Origin: Tetraselmis striata | Lineage: Eukaryota > Chlorophyta > Chlorodendrophyceae > Chlorodendrales > Chlorodendraceae | Direction: 5' to 3' | Assembly (NCBI GenBank): GCA_006384855.1 | Contig: VCJN01000795.1 | Span: 1 to 64,000 of the forward strand | DNA: 64,000 nt | Shown: positions 45,590 through 56,930 of the stretch, one piece after another | Layout of the letters: each line of letters begins with the position of its first letter | How positions within the stretch are numbered: the stretch's first letter is position 1 | Notes under the pieces: generated by a model | Told to the model about the DNA's origin: nothing | Database searches by the model: none | Seen by the model: only the letters and a program-made list of their open reading frames with translations | Position numbers and translations under genes: made by a program

Positions 45590-46021
45590 TCACCATCTGC
45601 TGCACAACCTCGTTCCGGCACTGTCCATGCCGGCCGATGTACTATTCATGCATCTCCCACATGTCACAGCATGCACACTGCATGAAACAAATAGGCACGC
45701 AGTAAAATCAGCAGCTATGTGGGTTGGGGTTTTACCAACGCCAAGCTCAGTAGCACCGCTGCTGCCTGTGGACCCCCCCCCCTCCTCCCCCATCACCATT
45801 GCACCCGCACCTTGCTCCCCACTGCGATTCTGGATGCCTCTCTTCCCAGAGTCTTCCTCCTCCTCCTCCTCCTCCTCCTTCTCGCCCTCCTCTTCCCCCA
45901 TGTCCTCCGTATCATGCTTGATCTCTGTCTCCAAGCTCCATTCCATCTCCTCTAGAAGGGCACGGTCGCTGATGCGCAAATCCCTCTCTTCACTCCCTAG
46001 TGCAGACACCCAGGGACACAT
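45590..46021 (-). CDS. Unassigned acidic ORF, possible 5' exon of the same unknown gene
   Basis: The N-terminal part (EERDLRISDRALLEEMEWSLETEI) looks helical and is followed by a glutamate tract encoded by GAG/GAA repeats (about 45855-45895). The remainder is low complexity. No domain is recognised. It might continue into the ORF at 44457-45101 through introns that could not be placed. Confidence 0.3.
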   Translation of the reverse strand: MCPWVSALGSEERDLRISDRALLEEMEWSLETEIKHDTEDMGEEEGEKEEEEEEEEDSGKRGIQNRSGEQGAGAMVMGEEGGGSTGSSGATELGVGKTPTHIAADFTACLFVSCSVHAVTCGRCMNSTSAGMDSAGTRLCSRW

Positions 46022-46401
46022 GCTATACTGCCATAGCCCCCCAAGAGAATTTGAAGTTGAAATAGTGATTTAATGTGACCACGGAAAACAAATTCCTTAC
46101 ATGAACGCCGTTGTCTAGCGCAGTGCTGCTCAATAATCCTGATCAATAGTTAGCTGTTGAGTAGAATAAAAGGATTGTTATTCATTTAGCCGATGATTGA
46201 TCTTCGCTCTTTCCTATGTATAAAAGAGCAGTATGTAGTAAGTGAAATCACCCCGCTTATAAAATTATTTCAGTACTATTATGACAATATAATGTTAGTT
46301 AAGTTATTATAAAGATTTGTCGCCGGCCGGCGGCGGTCTCGACGACACCTCATGCGGTACTGGTCTTTACTGGTAAAGCAGTAGGGGTATAGAGGTAAAA
46401 A

Positions 46402-46640
46402 GGGTTCGAGTGAGGCAATGGTCTACTGGCTATGCCAGACCTACGACTGCAGTTGGCGTACGAGGTCAAGTGCTGGGGCGGCTTCGGCCGATGTCCCGGG
46501 GCGAACTTTACTTTTACTTTATTAAAGGTAAAAAGTAAAAAGTAAAATGTAAAAGTAAAGTTCGCCCCGGGTCCTCGGCCGAAGCCGCCCCAGCACTTGA
46601 CCCCATGCGCAAACTTGTAGGTCTGGCAGAGCGCCAGGCA
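46402..46640. repeat. Inverted pair of SINE-like repeats around an AT-rich centre
   Basis: 46402-46512 (plus) and 46554-46640 (reverse) are copies of the 43497-43608 repeat facing each other across about 40 bp of GTAAAA/AAAGTA simple sequence. A transcript would fold into a long hairpin. Confidence 0.75.
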
Positions 46641-47095
46641 TTATAAGGATTAACCATTAAGGATCCTTAGACCGTTGCAGCATTCGGAGTACGGTAGGGC
46701 AAATGCATCAACCGGGGAAATCGGGGACGCGGGCGCGGACGGAATTGCCCTGAAATGACAGAGCAGCGGGGAATCTATCCGGGGACCTCCTGATGAGCAG
46801 GAGACCACCTCTACGGAGCGGACAACGAGGCCCCTGTAAGGGATTGCCGGCATTATCTTACCCCTGATACTGGTATTATTTATGGGAACAGGTCCTCGTA
46901 ATCCGGACAGACGGCGGGCGGCCTGGGCTATAGCCAACCTATCCGCGCGTAGGCCCATTTTTCAGGACCCCGTTTTTCTCTCGTACCAGCGACCATTCCA
47001 CTTGAAGGTGCCGAGTGCGGCGCCGCGTAGCACACCGCCTTCCCAGTCAGCCCGCGCCGAATCTTGGACAGTTTTGAAGTACCGTCCTGGGCAAG
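46641..47095. promoter_or_regulatory. Upstream region of the TatD-like gene
   Basis: 455 bp without coding evidence between the inverted SINE pair and the ATG at 47096. It presumably carries the promoter. Confidence 0.35.
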
Positions 47096-48456
47096 ATGGC
47101 AAAGGGCTCAAAGCCCTCCAAGGATGGCGCAGGGGAAGGCGACGATAGCTTCGATGAGCAGGCGGGGCCGAAGCGCGGGCGCAATAAGGGGCGCCGAGGT
47201 CGTCGGGACGCGGAGTGCTCTCCAGGTGGCGATAGCGATGGCGATGCCGGCGACGGGGGTGCCCGATCAGACCTCTGCGCCTGCTGCGGCCAACACACGC
47301 ACGCGCACGCCAAGGGTTGCACAGTGGCCCGGAAGAAGCAAACAGCCAAGTGCTACCTCTGCGGTGCGCGGGGGCATCTGCGCAGCGAGTGCCCCAACCC
47401 GAGCGCAGGTGGCCGCGGGGGTAAGGGGCGCTCGGATCGCAGACGGAAGGCGCGGCCGAGGGATGGGGTGGAAGATGGGGCGGAGCCGCGCAACCCCGCA
47501 GACGCGCGGGAAGTCCTGGCGGAAATTAACCACCCATATCTAGACCCATGCTTCCGGCTGCATGCGTGCCAAGCCCGCGCTGGGCTTTTTGGGCCGCCGG
47601 GCGAGCTTTTTGACGCTGCCGGAGTGCCGCCCGAGTGCGAGGGCGTGGTCGACCTCTTCGTGGACCCCGCCTCGTTCGACCCCGCCTCGCCGCGCTACCG
47701 CTGCTGGGAGGTCCTTCTCGCAGATGAACGCGTGTGGGGCGCCTTTGGCTGCGAGCCTAGGGAGGTGGGCGCCCTTGCAGGGACAGTTGACCGGCTGGAA
47801 GAGTGGGTGGCTGCGTGCCCACCAGGCAAGGTGAAGCCACAACTCCGTGTGACTTGTGATATATATGTTATATGATGTATATGGGCTCTTTCACGGTCAT
47901 CTAACTTTATTGGCTACCGTAGGTTGTGGCAATCCTGGGCGGCCTGGATTTCAGCGGAGAGTGCGGGGCAGATGAGAGGGAGGCGCAACTGGCAGTGTTT
48001 GCGAAGCTGCTGCGCCTAGCACTCAAGCTGGAGCTGCCACTGATGCTGACCATCACCGACGCGGGCCGCGAGGCAGCAGCGGCGCTGGTGGCCGCTGACC
48101 TGCCTCCCTCATGGCCGCTGCACCTCGTTCACTTCACCGGGGACATGGACCACCTGGTGCTGCGCCTGCTCCCCGCTCTCCCCAACCTGTATGTCGGATT
48201 CGATGGCCGGCTGACGCACGCCAAGGCGGAAGCCACTCGCAACCTGCTCTTTGACGTGCCCATCGAGCGCATCATGCTACAGACCGGCGCGCCGAGCTAC
48301 ATACCCGCCAACTTGCCCAATGCTACGGCCGCTGCGTACGCACACCCGGGCATGCTCCCCGCCATTGCGAAGCGAGCGGCGGAGCTCAAGGGTGTGGATG
48401 TGATGGAGCTGATGGAGGTGGTGCGGGGGAACGTGCGATCTGTGTACGGTATTTGA
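47096..48456 (+). CDS. Zinc-knuckle plus TatD-like protein with lost metal ligands, 2 exons, 422 residues
   Basis: Exons 47096-47830 and 47923-48456 join in phase 0. Residues 1-140 are basic and disordered and contain one perfect CX2CX4HX4C knuckle (CYLCGARGHLRSEC), preceded by a Cys/His-rich CACCGQHTHAHAKGC that could be a second. From about residue 150 the sequence follows the TatD metallo-deoxyribonuclease plan: a G.EP.E block, VVAILGGLDFSGE...QLAVFAKLLRLALKLELPL, HLVHFTGD, YVGFDG, IMLQTGAPSYIP, then RGNVRSVYGI. In active TatD enzymes the corresponding blocks read GE.GLDY, PV.IH.R and ETDAP; here the Glu, the His and the Asp are replaced (ILGGLD, PLMLTITD, QTGAP), and the leading HxH is not evident. 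It is probably a non-catalytic or altered member, perhaps nucleic-acid binding. The closest animal analogue by plan is TATDN2. Confidence 0.75.
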
Positions 48457-50331
48457 CTGCCTATCAAACGGTTGCCACTCCTGCATTAGTACACACCAGG
48501 CTACTTGCCCACACACTTCAGCCCGAACCCTGTTATACAGACTGGACCTGATCCAATAACCGCCCATCCCAAATCAACGAGCATGTGGCGGTGCAAGTGA
48601 CGCCGAGCTAAAAACCCCCTAACCGGGCCGATGAGCGATGGGAACCTGTGAGGGTGCACTGTCGAATAGAGGCAGAGACTCTATACTATTATGGTGGGTT
48701 GAAAGCTATCTCGGCCGCACATGCACCAGGATTGCTATTACCAACGTGAAAGCGCTGGCATGCTGTGGCATTCGCACTCCACATGCCAATTGTTCTCGTA
48801 TGGAACCTGTTGATCCCCGCCCCCCCCCCCCCCCCCCCAACCCTTTCATGTCCCTCGAAGCCAAGAGCCCAATGATATCAACCCCCGCAGCACCCGTCGC
48901 GAATTTGTTTTGATATGCAAATATACTGCATTGCCCTCAGGACACCTACAGCTCCATGTAAGGTTTCCCTCTCCCTCTCTCTCCTTGCATGGCATGCAAA
49001 CACCACTAGATGTGTCTTTTCACAGGCCACGCTGCGCTGGACAGGTGCTGAAGTGGCCGGCCATACGTACCATGGCGTGCCCTCCCCACCCCAGCCCCTG
49101 GGGGGCACACAGCAGCCACATTACACACAGCGTCCATGCGATGTCTGTAACCTCACTGAGGCGGCCTGCTGCGGTCCCATCATCCGCCTTCAGACTGCTG
49201 CGCGTCCGTCCCCGCAAACGCGGTGGTTAGCAAACTGCTAAATGCTTGTCATATGACATATGAGCAAATAGATTCTAGGAATTTTTTTTACCTGTACTGT
49301 TCCCAAATTGTGTACAGTCTCCCTCGCAAGTCTTGAACTAGTACACTACGCGTAAAATAATGGCAACACTGTCGGAGTACGTTCGCGTGCCATGTGCAAC
49401 GAACCTCGATGCGCCCATATGAATAGTGGTGTTTTGGGTAGGAGTGTAAGGCTAAACCCATATTTTACATTCATATATTACCTTGTACGATTGAGATGTT
49501 CGTACAATGTAGGTAAACACGATGAGCGAGTCCGGTATCGTTGAATCAATACTCGCAACGACTCAGCTCTGTGCAATCGTACCAGTTTTGTACAGCCCCG
49601 CGTCCGCCAACCCGGGGCCCGGCGTGACCGTCGACGGACGGGCGGCGAGGCGGACGGGCGACGGTCGTCCGGCGACGGACGACGGACGACCGACGGCGTC
49701 CGGCGTCCGGGTCCTGTCCACGCGGCGGGCTCGGCACTTCGCGCCATGCCCGCCCCGTAGACCTGACGAACGGCGACGACAGGCCCGACGGGCGGCGGCC
49801 GCGGGCGGCCGGCCGACCGGTGCCCGTGCCGGTATAGGTACGGTACAGGTAGTCAGAGCAGGCGGTAGTAAGCGTCCCGGGGGCGGAAAAAACAAAACAA
49901 AAAACGTGACGGATATTTTGCTCCGCGGAATTATGACGGAATATCTATAACGGATACAATTCGATCTGTCTAATAATATATGCGAAACCGTTCCGAAAAT
50001 CGGCGACAGACACACTCACGCACGCACGCAAGCACGCACGCCCGCACAGACAGACTCACCTCGTAATTAATATGGTGATATAATTACATGAGCTAGTAGC
50101 AGAAGGCGATATCAGGAAATCACCCAAAAAGGACAATCAGAAAGGTCCTCTACAACGACTGCGAGGTGGAAGCAGTAACATGAGAAGACGCACGCAGAAT
50201 GGGCACGAGCCCACGCATCAGACTTGGCCATATGCACACCGGCAGAGAGAATGCCGCCCAGGGTACCATGCACGCAAGCCGAGACCCTCTGCAACAGCCC
50301 CCGCCGTGTGCGCGACAGGTGACGGTGGAAC
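48457..50331. other. Non-coding, low-complexity and repeat-like DNA
   Basis: Includes a C-run at about 48820-48838 and a GACGG/CGACGG-rich block (49625-49705). A long minus-strand frame over that block is composition-driven. No gene is supported. Confidence 0.35.
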
Positions 50332-51413
50332 TCAGCAGGTTGGCTGGCGACACAGTTCCGAAGTGCCTGAACGGATTGCTTGGCCACGAAGGAAGCATGA
50401 GGTCGGGGCGGAAGGACCGCCAGGGAAGTTGCGCACTGCCAACAGCTCCGCGAAGATGTAGACCACCGTCAAAGCGGACTTCCCGAGACGGCCGCGGTCC
50501 TCAACCACAAAAGGGTAGTACCGGTGAACACCCTGCACTGGGGCGGAAGACGCCCGGTCCGCTGCCAACTTGCCATGCTCCGCCTCGGTAGCCGCGATTC
50601 CCGGGGTGCACCAGCGGGGGTCGTTGCTCCAAGTGGGGGTCGTGGAGGACACGCACGCGAAGTCGATCATGTAATCGCACGCCGCCCCCCCCCCCCCCCA
50701 CCCCCCGCCAGCGTCAAGTCCGACGGCCGCGAGCGGTCCGCTTGGCGCAGCCCACTCGTCTCAAGGGTCAATAAGTCGCCGGCTCCCAAGCGGTCCCAGT
50801 CAAGCACCTCCCCCGCATCAATTGCCACATATGCCCACAGATTCATCAAAGCGGTATGCATGCGGTGCTTGTAGTTCGCTACGGGGCATCTGGGTAGATG
50901 ATCCACGATGAAATCTGTAGCGCTCCGGTTCGAGCCATCCGTAGAGCGAAGCCATAAGGGATCAATACCACACGTGGGGCCAGGGCAAGTGACAAGCGCG
51001 GAACCTCCGCGCGGGCAAAGGCCCAGTACCCGCGCAGCGGCGGCCGAATAAGCATCATGGGGATTCTTGCGGGCTGACTCGTGATCCAATTGGAAAAGCG
51101 ATAAGGAGCCCGGCCCGCACGCGCTGTACATGCGCATGGTATCAAGTTGCGAGGCCGCGGCACCAGTACGCTGGAAGCTGAGATCGAGGGCCACGAAGTC
51201 ACGCGAGTGAATCGCACGGCTGAGGTGGCGTTGGACAACCATGGTCGTGGGTTGATCATCGGAGGTCGCACCCGAACCCGTACCCGAGGGCGGAGCAGTA
51301 GAACCTGGCAGCGATTCTGGGAGGGAAACAGTCGCTGCTGACGGAGGGTGTGCCACTAAATCGCCAGGCGACGGTATCTTCAGAGCTACAAAAGCGCATG
51401 TACACCCCTGCAC
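50332..51413 (-). pseudogene. Non-LTR retroelement C-terminal fragment
   Basis: The minus strand reads from 51413 through a Cys/His cluster (CPGPTCGIDPLW..., IVDHLPRCPVANYKHRMHTALMNLW) down to about 50690. After a C-run and a frame change it continues with FACVSSTTPTWSNDPRW...VEDRGRLGKSALTVVY to about 50332. A Cys/His knuckle in which a H.L..CP..NYKHRMHTAL helix follows, then a small beta domain and a polar ....RLG...... block, is typical of the region after the RT in algal LINE polyproteins. The RT is absent. The internal frame break at the C-run and the 5' truncation mark it as a relic. Confidence 0.5.
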
Positions 51414-51449
51414 ATAAGTTTGGGGTCCCTTTTCGGCAGTCTCAAGACT

Positions 51450-52760
51450 TCAGAAGTCTAGGGTACCTGAACGTAGGGTATATGAGATGAAACCCTGGAA
51501 TGTCACAGGGTTTTATAAAACCTGCCTGACGAGTGGCTCAAACCGAAGCTTAAAGACCTTTGACTAGGGTGTCACGCTGCACTTGGTGCGTGGATGGGCG
51601 TCGCCTGCAACTGCACCAAAACCATGGTCGGTATCACGCACACGCCGACGCGCGTGAATAGACAACCAAACGGCGGGATGGCCATGAACGCGTGAGGAAA
51701 CACATTGGCGAGGGGCTCGGGTGCATTTGGTTGGGGTGCAGCCGTGTGGGCGGCGGCCAGTACATGTCGCGTTGCGATACTGGCGTGGCATCAGTGTCGG
51801 CCACGCGCAGCAACACCCCCTTCGCTTTAAAACGCTATAACTTCTCAGGGTTTGCTCAGAAAATTGTTTTAAAAATACCACGCGATTTCTCGTTCAAATC
51901 CGCGTCGAAAGCAACCTTTCAAAATCAAAAATTCGATTTTTTGGGGCCCCGGGAAAAATCCCCAAAGATGATCATCCAAGTTGCCCCTCACTGCCTTATG
52001 TGCCCACCCATGTCGGGCGCGTGGCTTTGCGCCAAGTGCGTGTCTAAGCCCCATACTCGGCTGTGCGAGAGCGTTATGTGTGTGGATGACCACGAATCAC
52101 CAACACTTGGCATGTGCCGCCTCCTAGCGATACACACATCTACCAGCCAAAATGCCATTTTCCACAGCATTTATCAAGGAATTTCATATTAATTAAAGTC
52201 CACGCCCCTACCGCGCCACCCCGCCCACGAAACGGTGCAACTGGCATTCCACCACGCGCCCCCATAGTAGAGCATTGCCCTACGCAAAGGGGGCCATCGA
52301 GCGCCTCTCCTACGTGCGTTCGCCACAGAAACAGCAGCATTTTTGCACCAAAATTGCTCCCCATAGTGGCCAACTTGTCATTGGGGTGTCACGTCGTGCT
52401 TATAGCGACATGCTTTCAGTGGCCGACACGCACGGTGTGTGCAACTTATGCTAAGGGCCGTAACCACCGAGTTTGGTGCGACGAGTGCCGCTATTTCCAT
52501 AGGTTTGGACGGTTGGCGCAACCCACAATTTTCTGGCGCCAACGCATCATGCACCGATTTCGAGCTTTTGAAAGGGCGCCCACAAATGGTCGTGTTGTCG
52601 CGCGGGTGGGTATAAAGCGCACAATAGGCGTTCGCCCGAACTATTCCCACTGTAGTTAGCACGTATGCACATGCAGCCGGCGTTATCCTCGCCCATGCAT
52701 GCGCTTTGCGATCGAAAATGCAAAACCCGGACTTATGTGGAGGGGTGTAGTAACGGTAGG
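51450..52760 (+). repeat. Diverged dispersed repeat, copy R
   Basis: Shares ordered blocks with 29000-30300 (GGGATGGCCATG...GTGAGGAAACAC at about 51675-51715; GGACTTATGTGGAGGGGT at about 52729). No coding capacity seen. Confidence 0.45.
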
Positions 52761-52965
52761 TATTGGCAGTACTCATACCACCGATAGGAAGCAATTGATG
52801 GGCAGCAGAGGCGGCCTCACCAGTACCAACTCCATGAGGAGTGGCCGTAAAAGATGTGGTGACGCGCAGTCCTCCGCTAGTGCTCGTACCCGTACGGGTC
52901 GTAGTACCAGCTGCTTGATCCGATGCAGCTGTGGTCGTAGCATTACTGACCGTAAGCAACTCGAA

Positions 52966-52991
52966 TTTCAAAGTTGAGTTTGGTTTTGCCA
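52966..52991 (-). repeat. Split direct repeat B2 of copy 2
   Basis: Matches the 26-bp B unit of copy 1 with one or two changes. Confidence 0.75.
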
Positions 52992-53083
52992 AAAAGGTCG
53001 CGCATGCTGTTTTACACGGTCAAGAGCCGAAATTGGCAGGATGGTTTAGCGAAAGCGTGGAGGGAAAACGGAGTCAGGGGGGG

Positions 53084-53269
53084 CGCTGCGTGGAACGCAG
53101 CGAAAACTGGAAGATGGCAGGCTCAGCTGTTCTGGCTGCTTTTATGTCTACTCGTGCTGCACCCAAAAAGGGCGCAACAACATATGCCTAGTTCCCGTAC
53201 CACTGAGCAGCACTTGTAGCTAAAAGCGGTTAGGTCAAGGGAGGAAACCCCATAAACTAGTTTAGATCA
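53084..53269 (-). repeat. Split direct repeat A2 of copy 2
   Basis: About 186 bp related to 56007-56193 and to both A repeats of copy 1. The 8-bp-arm hairpin is kept at 53084-53102. Confidence 0.85.
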
Positions 53270-53295
53270 TTTCAAAGTTGAGTCAGGTTTTGCCA
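53270..53295 (-). repeat. Split direct repeat B1 of copy 2
   Basis: 26-bp B unit directly abutting A2, as in copy 1. Confidence 0.75.
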
Positions 53296-53348
53296 GTCTT
53301 GAGCGAACGGAGAGAGCGGTGGATTGACGGAGAAGAGGTAGCGCCAAG

Positions 53349-54978
53349 TCATGAAGGAGGCACTGGGAAGGCCACCGCTGCGGAGTCCTGTTGGACTTGG
53401 AAGTGGCGGAGGGGGGCGATGTGTCCAAAGAAGAACCATGCGCCAGGTGAAGGAAGAACGTTGGGGTCGATGTAGTCCAGAACGACGTCAGAGTTAGTGG
53501 CCCAACCGCCTTGGTAGCGAATGTGGGACAATGGCACTCCGATGGCATTCGCTGCAGAGGCTGCGCCCTTGCGAAGACCGTGTGAAGTCCAGGAAGTGCC
53601 AGCAGGGGGGGCAGCGTTGACTAGACTGATGGCTGCAGACAGCCAGTCTGACATTGTAGCCGCAGTCCAAGGTTTTGACTGCTCGGCTGCCGTGACAGCC
53701 CAGAAGTTTGATTCAGCCAAGCCAACAGTAACCAGGGGGACAGATTAAACGTTGTCGATGAAGTGGTGCAAGAGACGTGCCACTCGAGGGTGCTCGGACA
53801 CCGGAAGGAGAAGTACGCGCAGGTCGTCGGGTCCCCGTCGGCCAGCGCGACCCTTCTCGCGGTACACTTGTAAGGTGATGTTGTAGGTGTCGACATGCAC
53901 ATCTCGCACTCGACAGGAGACGCCAGTAAGGCCCCTGGCAAAGAACATGAAGTTGACAACCGAGGCCAAGAGAGCCCGGAAGTCGAGGTGGTACTCTGGG
54001 TAAGGAGCAGACACAATTAGCTCGGCCTTTGTGACGAAGCGATAGGCTACATCCGCAGGCAGAGGGACACGCAAAGGGGCAGCGTCCAGCCGGCGCTGAC
54101 GCAGCATCAGCCCACGCCTTGCTGAAGTTAGGTGCAGACTGTCCTTGGCGATTGGGACGAGGTTGTGCAGCTCGAAGAACGTGTTGATTGCAGACAGGTA
54201 GGGTTGCAGCGACTTAGCTGCGATGTGCCCTCGCTCGCTCCCCGATCCAGGCAACGTACCGAACGACAGTAGCGGTAGTCGCCTCCAACGGACTGATGTT
54301 TTCAGAGTCGTGGCAGAACTCCGCGAACTGAGACAGTTTGCCGGCGTAGCTCTTGAGGGTCTGAGCGCTGAGGGAGCTGGAGAGCAGGTCGAGCGTTCGC
54401 TGGCCCAGCTCGTCCGAGCCGAACGCGTCATGCAACCGGGATCGCAGTGACGCAGCCCACGGAGCGACAGCTGCGGGCTCGTCAATTACGTACGTGCGTC
54501 GTTTTACCGACAGAGTTCCACCGGTACGACTACTGTTCGCAAAGTACTCGGCAGCAACGGTTAGGTTCCCGGCGGTTGGCCGGTAGCTGCTGGACGGGTT
54601 TGCAGTAGCCGCAGTACGGGTTTGCGGGGCTAGGTTCAGGTAAGAGGGCCGCCCCGCGCGCCCTTCGCGCTCGTAGCGCCTGTCCCGTGCATAACGTACA
54701 CGCGCGAAACTTGGTCGTTGCGAACCAGTTGTGACACGTAGTGTAACAACCGACGGACGCAGAGATGGGGTGGTAAGAAAAGCGGTTGGTTGAGCCGCCA
54801 TGTGCAGGTGTGCGGATGGTTGAGCCGCACTCGGCTGTAGCTGTAAGAAGCGCCGCACCGAGGAAGGTCTAAAGGAAGTCTGTAAGGTGGGGGGGTCAGG
54901 CCCTGACACAGGGCGCTCATCTCGCCGTTGCGCTGCAAGGGTGCGTCTTGCGGCGGTCACCGAAAGGTGGCCTCGCAA
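53349..54978 (-). pseudogene. Tyrosine recombinase of copy 2, broken
   Basis: Homologous along its length to the 541-residue recombinase of copy 1. A 4-bp GAGC duplication near 54234 shifts the frame, and a TAA near 53746 replaces a glutamine codon of copy 1. After the stop the frame stays open through SHGLRKGAA (the copy 1 His-Ser-Leu-Arg motif reads His-Gly-Leu-Arg) and YQGGW...VLDYID, so catalytic residues survive although the gene cannot give a full protein. Confidence 0.85.
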
Positions 54979-55014
54979 AGCTCCAGCAGCTCCGACAAAA
55001 GGCGCCCTACACCG

Positions 55015-55926
55015 TCACTCGTGCTCACCTTCGCGGCCACGTCCACGCCCGCCGCCACGTCCTCGCCCACGCCCGCGACCTGCAGCTGCAGCTGCTACTC
55101 GGGCAGTAGCGGTTGCCTTTGCGCTGCTGGCAACGGTCGCCTCGAAGACGCGACGCTCGTAGTCCTTCATGAGGTCCCCAAAAATCGCGGAACCCAGATG
55201 CTCCGAAGCAGGCTGAAAATGCTGGGCTCGCAGCACGTCCAGCACACCTTGGTCACCGTGCACACGCTTGATCTCATTTAGCCTCCACAGGAAAGCCAAA
55301 CGAAAACGAAACGCCTTGTCGATGGCCTCGGCGTGATTCCGAGCTCTCGCGAGGTAGGGGGTGAAGTCCTGGTTAGCGGCAGGGACGTAAGGTAGCAGCT
55401 CGTCGAGAGCCACGAAAAGTGCGGCCATGTGGGCCCCGAAACACGACATCCACAAATACTCCTCCTGGGCCGGTAGACGCCGGTCGTCCTGCTTGAGGTA
55501 CTCGTTCGTTAGGTCGGTGCTCAGGGGAAAGAGTCCAGACACTCGGCTGACCGGTCGAACGGCCTCGTAACGAGACTCTGCTCTCTGCAGTAGCTCTGGC
55601 ACCGCGAGGTACTAGTCATCCTCGGCACTCACGGATTTTGCTCCGACACGGCCGCTCTGGGCTAGCTCTAGCAAGTCGGGGCGCTCTGCGGCTCCCCCGC
55701 TGCCTGTCGGCTGTCCCGCGAAGCGCTGCCCGGAGCCGGAGCCATGTGCCCCTTCCCCATCAACAACGCGATCACGAGCCGTCAATTGCGCCACAGCTGT
55801 AGCCAACTCTCGCAGTAATGAAGACTGGGCCCTCATATCTGCGTTCAGCGACTCCAACGTCGGCTCGGCGACGGGTTCTTCTCCATCTGGCATGGTAACG
55901 CACGGACGTACGGACGAGAATATCAC
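55015..55926 (-). pseudogene. Gag-like ORF1 of copy 2, one in-frame stop
   Basis: Matches ORF1 of copy 1 and lacks its 16-base deletion, so it shows the undamaged central region (AALFVALDELLPYVPAANQD). A 3-base insertion near 55612 adds an in-frame TAG after SAEDD. Both parts are in the same frame and end in the RGG-type tail. A helix segment SSLLRELATAVAQLTARD near the N-terminus could form a coiled coil. Confidence 0.7.
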
Positions 55927-56006
55927 ACTCGGGTGGTGAGCCGGGTGTGGTCTTGATCAACCTGGGGTGACTTTGCTCGCAACTGGTTACGAGACAGTTT
56001 TTACAT

Positions 56007-56193
56007 CGCTGCGTGGAACGCAGCGAAAACTGGAAGATGGCAGGCTCAGCTGTTCTGGCTGCTTTTATGTCTACTCGTGTTGCACCCGAAAAAGGGCGCA
56101 ACAACAGATGCCTAGTTCCCGTACCACTGAGCAGCACTTGTAGCTAAAAGCGGTTAGGTCAAGGAGGGAAACCCCATAAACTAGTTTAGATCA
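56007..56193 (-). repeat. Split direct repeat A1 of copy 2, outer end of the element
   Basis: About 187 bp; the hairpin lies at 56007-56025. No target duplication is seen between the 56193 and 52966 flanks. Confidence 0.85.
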
Positions 56194-56930
56194 GATCTCG
56201 TGGGCGTGCCCATACGCCGCGCGTGCGCGCCGCACATCTTCTTGCGGTAACGTGGTTAGGGCCCGTACAGTCTCGTACACGCGGCGCGTCTCACGCGCCC
56301 ATGGCAAAGCACTCGTAGCCACAGACGACACCTCGGCGCGGGCCGCCTCGTATAATATGGTAATTAATATGGTAGGATATTCATCAACGCTTCCTCGCGC
56401 CTACCACTGGCAGTCCGTCTACTGTGGTGGACTTGTCACATTGCCGGCAGAATTCCGAGGCGGAAGGCAGGTTGGCCAAAATGGCCAGAACACTCCGAGC
56501 ATAGTTCTCACGCTGCGCCATACCGTTGGGGCGCTGCGTCGGCCCGACGGGTTTTCAGCCTCCTACACCATGTAGCATCAACGGACAATGCGAGAGAGCA
56601 TCGAGCTCAAAAATCTGCCACGGTAACGACCTCGGCTTCCCCTCCCTCTAGCGATATCGGGTCCGTGTCGGTGGGATCGGTGCCGAGATGTCTCCGATTC
56701 TGTTTGGCGTGGGTGGGTTGCATTGAGTGAGTGGGGCAAAAAGGGCGGCATCCACACATGATGCGGCCGAGTGCGCAGCCGGTGTTGACCACAGTGGGCA
56801 CCACCCGCCCGACCACCGCAAGTTATGTGTACCCAAGGGATAGGGCTCACGCTCCGGGGGGCGTGATGCGCAATGGCCACGCGCTGTGGTGGCGAGCGTG
56901 CTATGTGCAGCTCAGGATGGGTGAGGGAGT
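56194..56930. other. Non-coding flank
   Basis: No supported gene. Overlapping ORFs on both strands here show no domain. Confidence 0.3.

Larger units (their letters stand above)
52966..56193 (-). mobile_element. Tyrosine-recombinase element, copy 2 (inverted, older)
   Basis: Same plan as copy 1 on the opposite strand: A1 56193-56007, Gag-like ORF, recombinase ORF, B1 53295-53270, A2 53269-53084, spacer, B2 52991-52966. The spacing between ORF1 stop and recombinase start is the same as in copy 1, so the RT-less form is not a one-off deletion. Its two A repeats differ from each other at several positions, and both ORFs carry lesions, so this insertion is older. Confidence 0.85.
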
